This document shows positions 54,819 to 63,091 of a stretch of 64,000 nt of DNA, piece after piece (positions within the stretch are counted from its first letter, which is position 1; the number at the start of each line of letters is the position of its first letter). The translations under genes and the position numbers were made by a program. The stretch spans positions 496,001 to 560,000 of the forward strand of contig NZ_UNOZ01000013.1 in assembly GCF_900536025.1 (NCBI RefSeq), read 5' to 3'. Below the pieces are notes generated by a model, which did not search any database, was not told the origin of the DNA, and saw only the letters and a list, made by a program, of their open reading frames with translations. This DNA is from Pseudomonas reidholzensis (lineage in GTDB: Bacteria > Pseudomonadota > Gammaproteobacteria > Pseudomonadales > Pseudomonadaceae).

Positions 54819-56198
54819 TCAGTGCTGCTCTTTGCTCTCAGGCAGGAACCAGTTCAGCACCAGCGCACAGATGCCGCCGGTGGCAACGCCAGACTCCAGC
54901 ACGTTACGCAGCGCCGATGGCATGTGCGCGAGGAACTCCGGCACCTGCGCCACGCCCAGGCCCAAGGCCAGCGACACGGCGATGATCAGCAGCGCGCGGC
55001 GGTCCAGGCGGGTGCTGGCAAGGATGTTGATCCCCGACGCCGCCACCGCCCCGAACATCACCATCGCGGCGCCACCCAGCACCGGCTCCGGCACGGCCTG
55101 GATCACCCCGGCCACGCTTGGGAGCAGGCCCAGCAGCACCAGCATCGCGGCGATCCAGATGCCGATATGGCGGCTGGCGATACCGGTCAGCTGGATCACC
55201 CCGTTGTTCTGGGCAAAGATCGAGCTGGGGAAGGTGTTGAACACACCGGCCAGCAGCGAGTTGGCGCCATTGACCAGCACGCCGCCCTTGATCCGTTGCA
55301 TCCACACCGGGCCTTCGACCGGCTCGCGCGACACCTTGCTGGTCGCGGTGACGTCACCGATGGCTTCCAGCGAAGTCACCAGGTAGATCACCAGCATCGG
55401 GATGAACAGCGCCCAGGAGAAGCTCAGGCCGAAGTGCAGCGGCATCGGCACCTGGAACAGCGCCGCCTCGTGCATCCCGGTGAAGTCCAGGCGGCCCATG
55501 TAGCCGGCCAACGCATAGCCCACGGCCAGGGCGATGACGATCGCGCAGCTGCGCATCCACACCACCGGGATCCGGTTGAGCAGCACGATGATCGCCAGCA
55601 CCACGCCCGACAGCAGCAGGTTCTCGCCGTTGGCGAAGGTACCGTTGCCCATCGCGGTAAAGCCGCCGCCCATGCTGATCAGGCCGACCTTGATCAGCGT
55701 CAGGCCGATCATCAGCACGACGATGCCAGTGACCAACGGGCTGATCAGGCGCTTGATGAACGGCAGGATGCGCGACACGCCCATCTCGACGAACGAGCCC
55801 GCGATCACCACGCCAAAGATCGCCGCCATCACGCCCTCCACCGGCGTGCCTTGCTTGACCATCAGCGCGCCGCCGGCAATCAGCGGCCCGACGAAGTTGA
55901 AGCTGGTGCCTTGAACGATCAGCAGCCCCGCGCCAAATGGCCCGAAACGCCGGCACTGGACGAAGGTGGCGATGCCCGAGATCACCAGCGACATCGACAC
56001 GATCAGGTTGGTGTCACGCGCCGACACACCGAGTGCCTGGCAGATCAGCAGGCCAGGGGTGACGATCGGTACGATGATCGCCAGCAGGTGCTGCAGGGCA
56101 GCCAGCATGCCGATCAGCGGCCGCGGCTTGTCCTCTAGGCCAAGGACCAGTTCATTGGCAGGCGCTGCGGCGCCAGGCCCTTGTTCGATGGAACTCAT
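54819..56198 (-). CDS. NCS2 family nucleobase permease (xanthine/uracil type)
   Basis: A 459-residue membrane protein with 13-14 membrane segments. It shows the NCS2 signatures GLLIVQGTSFNFVGPLIAGG and FAQNNGVIQLTGIASRHIG (helix 10 QNNGV in the Q/E-N-x-G-x4-T motif). It is likely to import xanthine, urate or uracil with H+; the helix 10 sequence alone does not settle which. The ATG at 56198 is chosen because upstream codons are not typical of the family. Confidence 0.9.
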   Translation of the reverse strand: MSSIEQGPGAAAPANELVLGLEDKPRPLIGMLAALQHLLAIIVPIVTPGLLICQALGVSARDTNLIVSMSLVISGIATFVQCRRFGPFGAGLLIVQGTSFNFVGPLIAGGALMVKQGTPVEGVMAAIFGVVIAGSFVEMGVSRILPFIKRLISPLVTGIVVLMIGLTLIKVGLISMGGGFTAMGNGTFANGENLLLSGVVLAIIVLLNRIPVVWMRSCAIVIALAVGYALAGYMGRLDFTGMHEAALFQVPMPLHFGLSFSWALFIPMLVIYLVTSLEAIGDVTATSKVSREPVEGPVWMQRIKGGVLVNGANSLLAGVFNTFPSSIFAQNNGVIQLTGIASRHIGIWIAAMLVLLGLLPSVAGVIQAVPEPVLGGAAMVMFGAVAASGINILASTRLDRRALLIIAVSLALGLGVAQVPEFLAHMPSALRNVLESGVATGGICALVLNWFLPESKEQH

Positions 56199-56357
56199 GG
56201 GAAGCTGCCCCGGAAGAAAAAAGGAGCGCATTCTACGGGGCGCGTGGCGATTGGGGTAGCTTTCGCGCGCATTTGTCGCCCCGTCACCGCCCGCCCTGTA
56301 GGCGCGGGCTTGCCCACGATGGCGCCATCAGTCTCCACACATCAGTGCCTCGCCCAC

Positions 56358-56384
56358 AAAAAAGCCCGCCGAAGCGGGCTTTTT
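56358..56384. terminator. bidirectional terminator behind the BI-1 family gene
   Basis: AAAAAAGCCCGC and GCGGGCTTTTT pair over CGAA, immediately behind the stop codon of the minus-strand BI-1 gene. Confidence 0.92.
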
Positions 56385-56399
56385 GCGATCGGTCGACAA

Positions 56400-57071
56400 T
56401 CAGTCGTCACGGCCCATGATGCCGAACAGCTGCAGCAGGCTGATGAACAGGTTGTAGATCGACACGTACAGGCTGACGGTTGCCATGATGTAGTTACGCT
56501 CGCCACCATGGATGATCGCGCTGGTCTGGAACAGGATGCAGACCGACGAGAACAGCACGAAGCCAGCGCTGATCGCCAGTTGCAGGCCGCTGATCTGGAA
56601 GAAGAAGCTGGCAACCACGGCGCCCAGCAGGACAAAGAAGCCCGCGGTGATGAAGCCGCTGAGGAAGCTCATGTCCTTGCGGCTGATCAGCACGTAGGCC
56701 GACAGGCCACCGAACACCAGTGCGGTCATGGCAAAGGCCGAGCTGACCACTTCAGCGCCACCGGCCATGCCGAGGTAGCGGTTGAGGATCGGGCCAAGGA
56801 TGAAGCCCATGAAGCCGGTCAGGGCAAAGGTGGAAACCAGGCCCCAGACCGAATCACGCAGTTTGTTGGTCAGGAAGAACAGCCCGTAGAAGCCGATCAG
56901 CACGACGAAGATGTTCGGGTAGCCGACGCGCATCTGTTGCGCGACGAAGGCCATTACGCCGCTGAAGGCGAGGGTCAGCGCCAGCAGGCTGTACGTGTTG
57001 CGCAGGACCTTGCTGACCTCGCGCTGCTCGACCTGCTGGCCGTGTTGTACGGCATAATCCTGTTCGCGCAT
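56400..57071 (-). CDS. Bax inhibitor-1/YccA family membrane protein
   Basis: A 223-residue protein with seven membrane segments. It begins MREQDYAVQHGQQVEQREVS, then KVLRNTYSLLALTLAFSGVM; the C-terminal helix has the acidic and His residues of a TMBIM channel core (VSLYVSIYNLFISLLQLFG). E. coli relatives YccA and YbhL have this size; YccA inhibits FtsH. The specific role here is not known. Confidence 0.92.
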   Translation of the reverse strand: MREQDYAVQHGQQVEQREVSKVLRNTYSLLALTLAFSGVMAFVAQQMRVGYPNIFVVLIGFYGLFFLTNKLRDSVWGLVSTFALTGFMGFILGPILNRYLGMAGGAEVVSSAFAMTALVFGGLSAYVLISRKDMSFLSGFITAGFFVLLGAVVASFFFQISGLQLAISAGFVLFSSVCILFQTSAIIHGGERNYIMATVSLYVSIYNLFISLLQLFGIMGRDD

Positions 57072-57198
57072 GGCGACACTCCTGTGGGGTTGAAACCTAT
57101 GGATGCTCAGAGCATACCAGAGCCGCCGCAGCCCGCGACACAGAGAGTTTGACAGCGTGTTTCATTACGGTATTATGGCGCCCGCAAAATGCTGTTCC

Positions 57199-57286
57199 GG
57201 AAGCGTGGCCGAGTGGTTTAAGGCAACGGTCTTGAAAACCGTCGATGGGCAACTATCCTAGAGTTCGAATCTCTACGCTTCCGCCA
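57199..57286 (+). tRNA. tRNA-Ser(UGA), intact, insertion site of an element
   Basis: An 88-base gene with encoded CCA. Acceptor arms GGAAGCG and CGCTTCC pair fully. The anticodon loop CTTGAAA gives anticodon TGA (decodes UCA). There is a long serine-type variable arm, and the T arm contains GAGTTCGAATCTC. The last 26 bases are duplicated at 63822-63847, where the natural terminator of this gene still lies. Confidence 0.97.
57261..57286 (+). repeat. attL, 26-bp direct repeat within tRNA-Ser
   Basis: Identical to 63822-63847 except for two adjacent bases (CG here, TT there). This copy restores the acceptor stem of the tRNA. Confidence 0.88.
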
Positions 57287-57374
57287 TACAAGTGCTTGAT
57301 TTCATTGATGTTTGCCCGCGCCCTCCCTGTAAAAGGGAGCATTTTGGGAACACTTTGGGAATATCAGGCAAAAG

Positions 57375-57400
57375 AAAGGGGCCTATATGGCCCCTTTTTT
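57375..57400. terminator. hairpin between tRNA-Ser and the integrase remnant
   Basis: AAAGGGGCC and GGCCCCTTT pair over TATAT, with TTTTTT on the plus strand. It probably ends the tRNA transcript now that the native terminator is 6.6 kb away, and the integrase transcript from the other side. Confidence 0.85.
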
Positions 57401-57408
57401 GTCCTTTG

Positions 57409-58572
57409 TCAGCTCAACTTGAGTGCCCGATTCAGCAAGCTGACCACATCCGGCCCATCTTCGCTGGTCCACTTCGCGTAGTGCTTGAAGATCATCGCCG
57501 TCGACGTGTGCCCCATTTGATCTGCGATCCGCTCCGGCGTGGCGATACCACTGCTCAGCATCTGGCTGGCGAAGGCGTGCTGGCAGGTGTTCGGCCCGCG
57601 CTGGCGTACACCAGCTTTTCCCAGGTGCGTGATCCACCAGCCATGGCGCAGAACATTTGAGGAGCGGTACGGCTCACCAGTGGCACTGTTGTGGAAGACA
57701 CAGCGCGCGCGCTGTTCCCGCACGGTCCGATTGTCGCGATCGACGACCTCGATCAATTCCGGCCCATGGTGCTGGGTGAACCTGGCTTGCGCCTGCAGCC
57801 CGCGCAGGCCTGGAGTGAGCAGTTTGACCTTGCGTGTAGAGCGCCGGGTCTTGGTCACTCTGTACTGGCCGGCCACCCGGGCGCGGCGAATCTCCACGGT
57901 ACCGGCCACCAGGTCGACGTCTTCCCAGGCAATAGCCATCGCTTCGCTGACTCGCGGGCCAGTCCAGATCATGAATTCAGTGAGGTTGATTTCCAGCTCC
58001 CGGTCTGTCTGCTGGCCATAATCGCCCCGATTTCTTCCGAGTGAAAGGGTCCGGGTCGTCTGCATCCGGCAGTGAGATGGTTATCCCGTCGGTCGGGTCG
58101 AAAGCAAAGCCGGTCCTAGTGCGGTACAGCTGGAAGATCTGGCGCAGAGGGCTCACGATCTCGCGCACGGTCTTGTTGTGTAGCTTGGGCATTACTACCG
58201 TTTGCACCCAGTGTTATGTCCAGATGGTCGATTCGATCTGCCTACTGGTCGCCCCAACGCGGGCGTATGTGTTTCTCGGTACGGCTGCGGTACATGGCGA
58301 AGCCGCTGGCCGGCATCTGGTTGCCCTTTGTTTCCAGCCACAGGCCAATGTAGTGGCCAAGGGTGTTGGTCTTGACCCGGGCGAGTCAGGGAAGTGGCGG
58401 GCATAGTTGAAGGTACCGGCCTCAGTCTCGTAATTGATGATCCCGACCAGGCGCTCGGCGTTAGCCAAGTTTGCGGGCGAGGCGACCCGGGAATGGTTTC
58501 CCGGCACAACTCTCCCTGGTAACGGAAATATACGCGGACGTGGTTGCCGCGTGCTTCGGCTCCAGCTGCCAT
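57409..58572 (-). pseudogene. tyrosine-recombinase integrase, frameshifted
   Basis: Fragments of one phage integrase are spread over different minus-strand frames. The N-terminal arm-binding part starts at 58572 (MAAGAEARGNHVRVYFRYQG). It continues in another frame (ANAERLVGIINYETEAGTFN), then a third (TLGHYIGLWLETKGNQ to RPRWGDQ, then a TAG), then VVMPKLHNKTVREIVSPLRQ, and finally the catalytic part from 58065 (TGPRVSEAMAIAW, PNTCQHAFASQ, FKHYAKW). The Arg expected in front of HAFAS is Gln. At least three frameshifts plus one stop mean no intact enzyme. Confidence 0.88.
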
Positions 58573-58596
58573 TAATTTCTACTCGAAAACAAAGAT

Positions 58597-58617
58597 ACGG
58601 CCCAGTGTATGGGCCGT
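58597..58617. terminator. hairpin between the integrase remnant and the small gene upstream
   Basis: ACGGCCC and GGGCCGT pair over seven bases downstream of the 90-residue minus-strand reading frame. Confidence 0.45.
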
Positions 58618-58659
58618 GCTGAGGTGACGGCTGATTTCCAGGCCTAGAAGTTCTGGGCG

Positions 58660-58932
58660 TCAGTTTTTGCCGTGCAAGGTCGAACTACTCGCCTGGCGCA
58701 CCAGGAAAATCGCAAGGTCCCGCAACTTGCCATCATCGTCGCAGGTGCACCACTCTAGGACGGCCTGCACTTGGGCCCGCGAACAGTTCATCACCAGGAT
58801 CCCGCGTTCGCCTCGGGCGACACGCACCTTCAGGATCTCAAGCAAGCCTTCGGTGGCGTAGGCTTCGGCAAAGACGTGGGGGGCGTCCGTGGGCGGATTC
58901 AGCTTGGCGGTGACATACAACGGCGCTGACAA
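58660..58932 (-). CDS. small hypothetical protein of phage-integrase neighbourhoods
   Basis: A 90-residue reading frame beginning at a TTG (SAPLYVTAKLNPPTDAPHVF) and containing VARGERGILVMNCSRAQVQA and CTCDDDGKLRDLAIFLVRQA. No known domain is recognised. It lies between the integrase remnant and an HTH remnant on the same strand, as small prophage accessory genes often do. There is no ATG and only a weak ribosome site, so it may also be decayed. Confidence 0.45.
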   Translation of the reverse strand: MSAPLYVTAKLNPPTDAPHVFAEAYATEGLLEILKVRVARGERGILVMNCSRAQVQAVLEWCTCDDDGKLRDLAIFLVRQASSSTLHGKN

Positions 58933-58994
58933 CCTGGCGTAGGTTCTCTAGAACGGTGGTCTTAATGTTCTGGTTTCTTCCTTGGGCCAGGTGG

Positions 58995-59228
58995 CTAGTT
59001 TTTGGTTTTGCTGGTAGTAGGCATTCGCTTTATCCCGAGCAGGACGGCTGCTCAGTGCGCTTCACCGCGGAAGCACTTTTTTTGTCCAAGGAGGACGGCA
59101 TAGACAGTGCTGGGTTGAAGTCCATGCTTGATAGCGAACTCTTTCAAGGAGATGCCCTGCTTTTCCAAGCGTTGTCGGGCTGTGTCGCATGCTTGCTCGG
59201 TTACGGGGCTGGCGTGCATAGTGGCCAT
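58995..59228 (-). pseudogene. phage-type HTH DNA-binding protein with in-frame stop
   Basis: Reading from the ATG at 59228 gives 58 residues, including KQGISLKEFAIKHGLQPSTV and YAVLLGQKKCFRGEAH, a Cro-like HTH seen in Pseudomonas prophages. A TGA at 59052-59054 then interrupts the frame, which continues AAVLLGIKRMPTTSKTKN to a TAG at 58995. The remnant after the stop completes the family C-terminus (RGEAH-x-AAVLLG), so a CGA to TGA change is the simplest explanation. AGGT precedes the ATG. Confidence 0.72.
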
Positions 59229-59240
59229 CGTGCAGTACCT

Positions 59241-59360
59241 ATGATGGAAAGCCTTACCCAGTTGGAGCGCCTCTTTATCGAATTACTACGCGGCTTGGAT
59301 GAGCAGCGGCGACAAGATTTGATGAGGGTATTGGAGGTACTTCGAAAGTCATCTGAGTAA
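59241..59360 (+). CDS. short hypothetical protein, divergent from the HTH remnant
   Basis: A 39-residue frame, MMESLTQLERLFIELLRGLD then EQRRQDLMRVLEVLRKSSE, predicted as one amphipathic helix pair. The open frame extends upstream to 58956, but that part is the antisense of the HTH gene and is not credited. The divergent placement resembles a phage regulatory switch. No function can be assigned. Confidence 0.45.
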   Translation: MMESLTQLERLFIELLRGLDEQRRQDLMRVLEVLRKSSE

Positions 59361-59409
59361 GGAATTATGGTGGGGCTTGATTAATAAGCCCCCTTCAAAA
59401 GGAGGCGTT

Positions 59410-60798
59410 ATGGGCGGTATTTGGCAAGACGATCATATGGATAGGAAGCCAAGTGCTGAGTTTCTGAATAAATACATCTTAAGTAATGCGCATGTCAAAG
59501 TTCTGAATGTTAACTCGCCTTGGGGGACTGGGAAGTCTTTTTTCTTGGAGCGTTGGGCTGCCACACTTTCTGAAAAGCATGTTTGTGTACGCTTCAATGC
59601 ATGGGAAACTGATTATTCTGCCGAGCCGCTAGTGGCGTTGATTGCTTGCATTGAAGATCAGTTGCGTGATCCTGTTGATATCACCGCTACAAGTGTCGGT
59701 GAGGACCTAGTTAATGCTGGGTCATTGTTGGTTCAAAAAGCTGGTCCTCTGATTTTAAAAGGGCTCTTCAAAAAGTTTAGTGGCGTTGAGCTAAATGATC
59801 TTTTCGGAGAGGGTGCTGAAGAAGCTACGGGAAGTGTGGTTGAGTCTCTGATTAAAGATCAGATGGAAACGAAGCAGAACGTAAAAGAATTCAAGGTGGA
59901 AGTTTCAAGAAGGCTGTCCCAAGCAGCTGAGAATAAAGGCCTGAAGGCGCCCGCTTTCATTTTTATTGATGAGCTCGATCGCTGTAGGCCTACATATGCA
60001 ATCGAGCTGTTAGAGCGAATTAAACATTTTTTCGAGCTGGAAGATTGTAGATTCATTATTGCTTCCGACTCTGTGCAGCTCGCGCATTCGATTCGGGCTG
60101 TATACGGGCAAGGGTTTCATTCGGAATGTTACTTGAATCGTTTCTTTGACGCCGAGTTTAGGTTGGATAATGAAAATATCTTCCCATTGGTTAAAAGCAT
60201 GCTCCCGCCCGTGCCCTCGATAGCGATCAATATAAATGTGACAGGTCGTGTAGATAATTTCTCCTACCAGTCGGTGCGCGGAATGGGACAAGATGTCATT
60301 TATCCAGATCGTTATACGGTGGTTTGTGATCTTGAGGATTTTAATGAAAATCAACTGATGATTGTGGCGTTGGCTAAATGCTTCGATGTCGGTTTGCGTG
60401 AGATTAACAACTACATTCAGCAAATTAAAGGTGCGGCCGACACCATTGGCGGGAATGTTAATTTCTTCTGGTTGGCGTTTCTTGTATTTTACAAAAACTC
60501 TAAAGCCGAGACTTATCTCACTTTCTTTAGTGCTAGGGGTCTTGAGGATTTGCATAAGTCGTTTGATTATAGTCTTGTCAATACCAAGTTTTTATTTGTG
60601 AGCTCGTTAGAGAGTGTTTTTGAATTGGTGTCGTTCTATCATTCTATGGTGATGTTGAGTGAGCAGGGTTTTCGCTCCTTCGGGCAAAATCTAGAAGGGT
60701 GGCGCTCAACTGTCTTTTATGCCAACTGTAATGGTGATGCGCCAGAGCGACTGCGCAGCTACAGAAAGGTTGTAGACTTGGCTCATCGTTTGAATTAA
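59410..60798 (+). CDS. KAP family P-loop NTPase
   Basis: A 462-residue protein. Walker A is NSPWGTGKSFFLERW (residues 35-49). It is followed by CVRFNAWETDYSAEPLVALI, the conserved KAP segment. Walker B is FIFIDELDRCRPTYAIELLE (about 183-202), then FIIASDSVQLAHSIRAVYG and YLNRFFDAEF. The insert between Walker A and B, where many KAP proteins carry membrane helices, is polar here, so the protein looks soluble. The ATG at 59410 follows AAAAGGAGG. GC content is lower than that of the chromosome. The family includes PifA, which excludes phage T7; a defence role is inference. Confidence 0.85.
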   Translation: MGGIWQDDHMDRKPSAEFLNKYILSNAHVKVLNVNSPWGTGKSFFLERWAATLSEKHVCVRFNAWETDYSAEPLVALIACIEDQLRDPVDITATSVGEDLVNAGSLLVQKAGPLILKGLFKKFSGVELNDLFGEGAEEATGSVVESLIKDQMETKQNVKEFKVEVSRRLSQAAENKGLKAPAFIFIDELDRCRPTYAIELLERIKHFFELEDCRFIIASDSVQLAHSIRAVYGQGFHSECYLNRFFDAEFRLDNENIFPLVKSMLPPVPSIAININVTGRVDNFSYQSVRGMGQDVIYPDRYTVVCDLEDFNENQLMIVALAKCFDVGLREINNYIQQIKGAADTIGGNVNFFWLAFLVFYKNSKAETYLTFFSARGLEDLHKSFDYSLVNTKFLFVSSLESVFELVSFYHSMVMLSEQGFRSFGQNLEGWRSTVFYANCNGDAPERLRSYRKVVDLAHRLN

Positions 60799-61124
60799 AA
60801 ATTTTCCAAGGGTAGCTGTCGAGAGCTACCCTGCATTTTCTTCCATTCCCGATCAGCTGCTTTCTGAGCGGCTTCCTCGTTGTTATAACCCCTCTTAATC
60901 CGTGTTGGCTTGGTGGCATCGCCAGCGACCACAGACATTTCTCTTCCGGTGGTTTTATCGCAATAAAACGCCACCACTCCGGTGTATGTGCCGCCGTTCT
61001 CGTCCTGGTAAAGTCTTTCGGTCGAGACCCCTCGCAGCTTACTTTCCAGCTCCAGGGTGGTGTAGCCGTTTGACGGGGGTGGTACCGCAGAACGCAAGCT
61101 GGTTTGGTTTAGTTCGCAATGCAA
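60795..61124 (-). pseudogene. probable remnant of phage tail gene D (late control protein)
   Basis: A 109-residue frame with GGTYTGVVAFYCDKTTGREM, then SVVAGDATKPTRIKRGYNNE and EAAQKAADREWKKMQ. The order (YTGVxAxxxDxxTG, then KxxRxxYxxxEAAxxAAxxE) is like the C-terminal part of P2-type gpD. A full gpD is over 300 residues, so this would be a fragment. It shares its stop region with the convergent KAP gene (four-base overlap). Homology is from memory of the pattern and needs a search. Confidence 0.5.
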
Positions 61125-61204
61125 CTGAGCTCTCGGCTATCAACGAGCTGGAGCCCGAGCAGGCTAGGCTTTTGCAAATCAACGAGTGGTTGGGGGGGAG
61201 GTGA
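61100..61204 (+). pseudogene. possible 3' end of a phage gene
   Basis: The plus-strand frame ending at 61204 reads WFGLVRNATELSAINELEPE then QARLLQINEWLGGR, which has protein-like composition. No start codon with a ribosome site is seen, and upstream the frame lies over the gpD-like fragment. It is probably the tail of a deleted gene. The family is not recognised. Confidence 0.3.
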
Positions 61205-61298
61205 TTAGCTTCAACCCCTACGAGTTGCCGAACCACAAAGCAAGCTGAGGTATCTGGAACGGAAAAGCCCCCATTGAGGCGGCTTTGTTTGTCCAGTT

Positions 61299-62372
61299 TT
61301 ATTCTGTAGAAGAGGGATGCTGTTCTTGGTTTTTTTTACGCTCCAAAAGGATATTGCCCATTTTTTCATAAGCTAACTGGCCGGATTGGTATTTGTCTTC
61401 ATTGCAGATGGCTATGTAAGGGGATTTACTGATAAGCGGCTCTGCGATATCTTCAGGTTTTTCCGTAAAAATGATTTGCAGCGCCGCTTTACGAGAAATT
61501 AGCTGTTCAAGGTTTGCAAGGCGGCAGGCGTTTAGTTTTTTGCCGTTGGGGTAGGCGACTAGAATAAAATCTACGATAGGTATATGGGCTTCTCGATCTA
61601 ATAATCCTTCCATATACCCGCTTTGACCCATTATGCCCTTGTCTCTGAAGTGGTTTTCGATCCTTTTATAATCTACGTGGTCTATGCCGTGCTCTTGCAA
61701 GCTAAGCATTGCATAGTTAGCCCCAGCCCACTCTCGGTAATTGTAGGCTCCTGGTGTAATTAGCTCGTCGGGGAAGCACGATTTAATAAACTGTTTCCCC
61801 AGAACTGTAATTTTGCTATCAGCTATGAATTTATTTTGGTTTAGATAATGAATATCCATGCCCTTGGCGCTAAATGGATTCTCGCTATCTAGGATCTCAC
61901 TGGTCCTTAGCTCATGGTTGCCCTGGCTTGGCATGATTCTATGGCTGCTTACAACGTACGTCTTTGCCAGTATGTCCAGCTGGTCCCAAGTCATCTCTCT
62001 AAGCTTTAAGATGAAGTACCTCCGAATTTCCTTCGGGACTTTGCTTGTTGCTATCATCTTGGCTAAGTGGCCATAGATCCCACTTTTTTCTTGCTCTATG
62101 TCCGAGAGGCATGCGCTGAATAATGCATGATAGTCTGCAGCGTCCAGTTGGGCTTGATTTAATTTTTCGTCAAGACTGTCATCATCAGCTAAAAGAAGTC
62201 GTCGATGAAATTCGTATGCTTTTTTCTCGCTCTGTTCTGAGATGTAGTCTCGTACGAATGAAGCCCCAATTTTGGCAAAGTTATAGATTTTTTCGGCGCC
62301 AGGAATGCCGCTGCAGGTCAATCCAGTGTCAATAATTAGATCTGCTATTTTTATTGTCTTCTTGAGGCTCAT
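61299..62372 (-). CDS. uncharacterised 357-residue protein of the island cargo
   Basis: Not recognised. The N-terminal 135 residues appear helical (YNFAKIGASFVRDYISEQSE, HALFSACLSDIEQEKSGIYG, HLAKMIATSKVPKEIRRYFI), a pattern seen in several uncharacterised island proteins. The C-terminal half has alternating strands (IPIVDFILVAYPNGKKLNAC, AALQIIFTEKPEDIAEPLIS), suggesting an alpha/beta domain. There is no signal peptide or clear membrane segment. It lies 80 bases downstream of the DUF4145 gene on the same strand, probably in one transcript. Low GC compared with the chromosome. Confidence 0.75.
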   Translation of the reverse strand: MSLKKTIKIADLIIDTGLTCSGIPGAEKIYNFAKIGASFVRDYISEQSEKKAYEFHRRLLLADDDSLDEKLNQAQLDAADYHALFSACLSDIEQEKSGIYGHLAKMIATSKVPKEIRRYFILKLREMTWDQLDILAKTYVVSSHRIMPSQGNHELRTSEILDSENPFSAKGMDIHYLNQNKFIADSKITVLGKQFIKSCFPDELITPGAYNYREWAGANYAMLSLQEHGIDHVDYKRIENHFRDKGIMGQSGYMEGLLDREAHIPIVDFILVAYPNGKKLNACRLANLEQLISRKAALQIIFTEKPEDIAEPLISKSPYIAICNEDKYQSGQLAYEKMGNILLERKKNQEQHPSSTE

Positions 62373-62452
62373 TGATCCATTCTTAATTGGGTGATGTGTA
62401 ACTCAAGAAAAGCACTTATTGAAAGCTTTCTTTCCAGTGTCTCAGTTCATCT

Positions 62453-63091
62453 TCATTTATCTGCGCGAGCCTTCGCGTCTTTTTTCTCTGCAGCTTCTCG
62501 CGCGCCCTTTGGCACCATTTCGTACAAGGCCTTCAGCTCGGCCGGCTCGGTTATACCTTTATGTACGATTAGATTAAGCATTTGAAACATCTTTGAAGCG
62601 ATAAAATCCACGTCCGCGATGTCCATCTCGCCAGGGTGCACTGCATTGTTGCCAGTGATCCTCACTGTATCTGCAACCTTAATAAGCAGTTCGGGCAGAA
62701 TTCCTTTTTTGGCTAGCTCTCGAATATCGATGTCGATCTTCTCACCTTTCTCTCCCAGGTGTACGCAGAGCCTTTGCAGCGCGAGTCGAAGTAGCGCAGC
62801 TGCTGCCCGAGGGGAAACCGCGAATACCGCCGCTGCTTCCAAGTAATCCTTTCTCACATCTTCGGGCATGTCCGCAGCTGGGCGCGGGGCAACGCTCGAC
62901 AGAGGATCTATCATCCGGGCTTGGTCTTTGCGCCAAAAGGTATGTTCATCGCACCTCACACATTCTGCCATGTCCAACGCGCTCACGCCGCCCTGTCCGT
63001 AACGGAGCGGGTACCAGTTCATATGCGCATAGGCCCCGCAGTGTGGGCAGCTGAATCCATTCAATCGGTGCTTTGGTATCACTGTTTCCAT
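62453..63091 (-). CDS. DUF4145 domain-containing protein with N-terminal zinc ribbon
   Basis: A 212-residue protein from METVIPKHRLNGF (an upstream in-frame start at 63145 would add 18 residues). A Cys4 site is formed by FSCPHCGAYAH and AECVRCDEHTFW. The DUF4145 part is PEDVRKDYLEAAAVFAVSPR, AAAALLRLALQRLCVHLGEK and ITGNNAVHPGEMDIADVDF. A Lys/Ala-rich tail follows. DUF4145 occurs alone, in HsdR C-termini and in defence-associated proteins; its biochemical role is unknown. It is upstream partner of the 357-residue protein. Confidence 0.8.
   Translation of the reverse strand: METVIPKHRLNGFSCPHCGAYAHMNWYPLRYGQGGVSALDMAECVRCDEHTFWRKDQARMIDPLSSVAPRPAADMPEDVRKDYLEAAAVFAVSPRAAAALLRLALQRLCVHLGEKGEKIDIDIRELAKKGILPELLIKVADTVRITGNNAVHPGEMDIADVDFIASKMFQMLNLIVHKGITEPAELKALYEMVPKGAREAAEKKDAKARADK

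Noticed and set aside
58956..59240. N-terminal part of the plus-strand frame 58956-59360
   Set aside because: It is the antisense of the phage HTH gene; only the 39 residues after 59241 have independent support.
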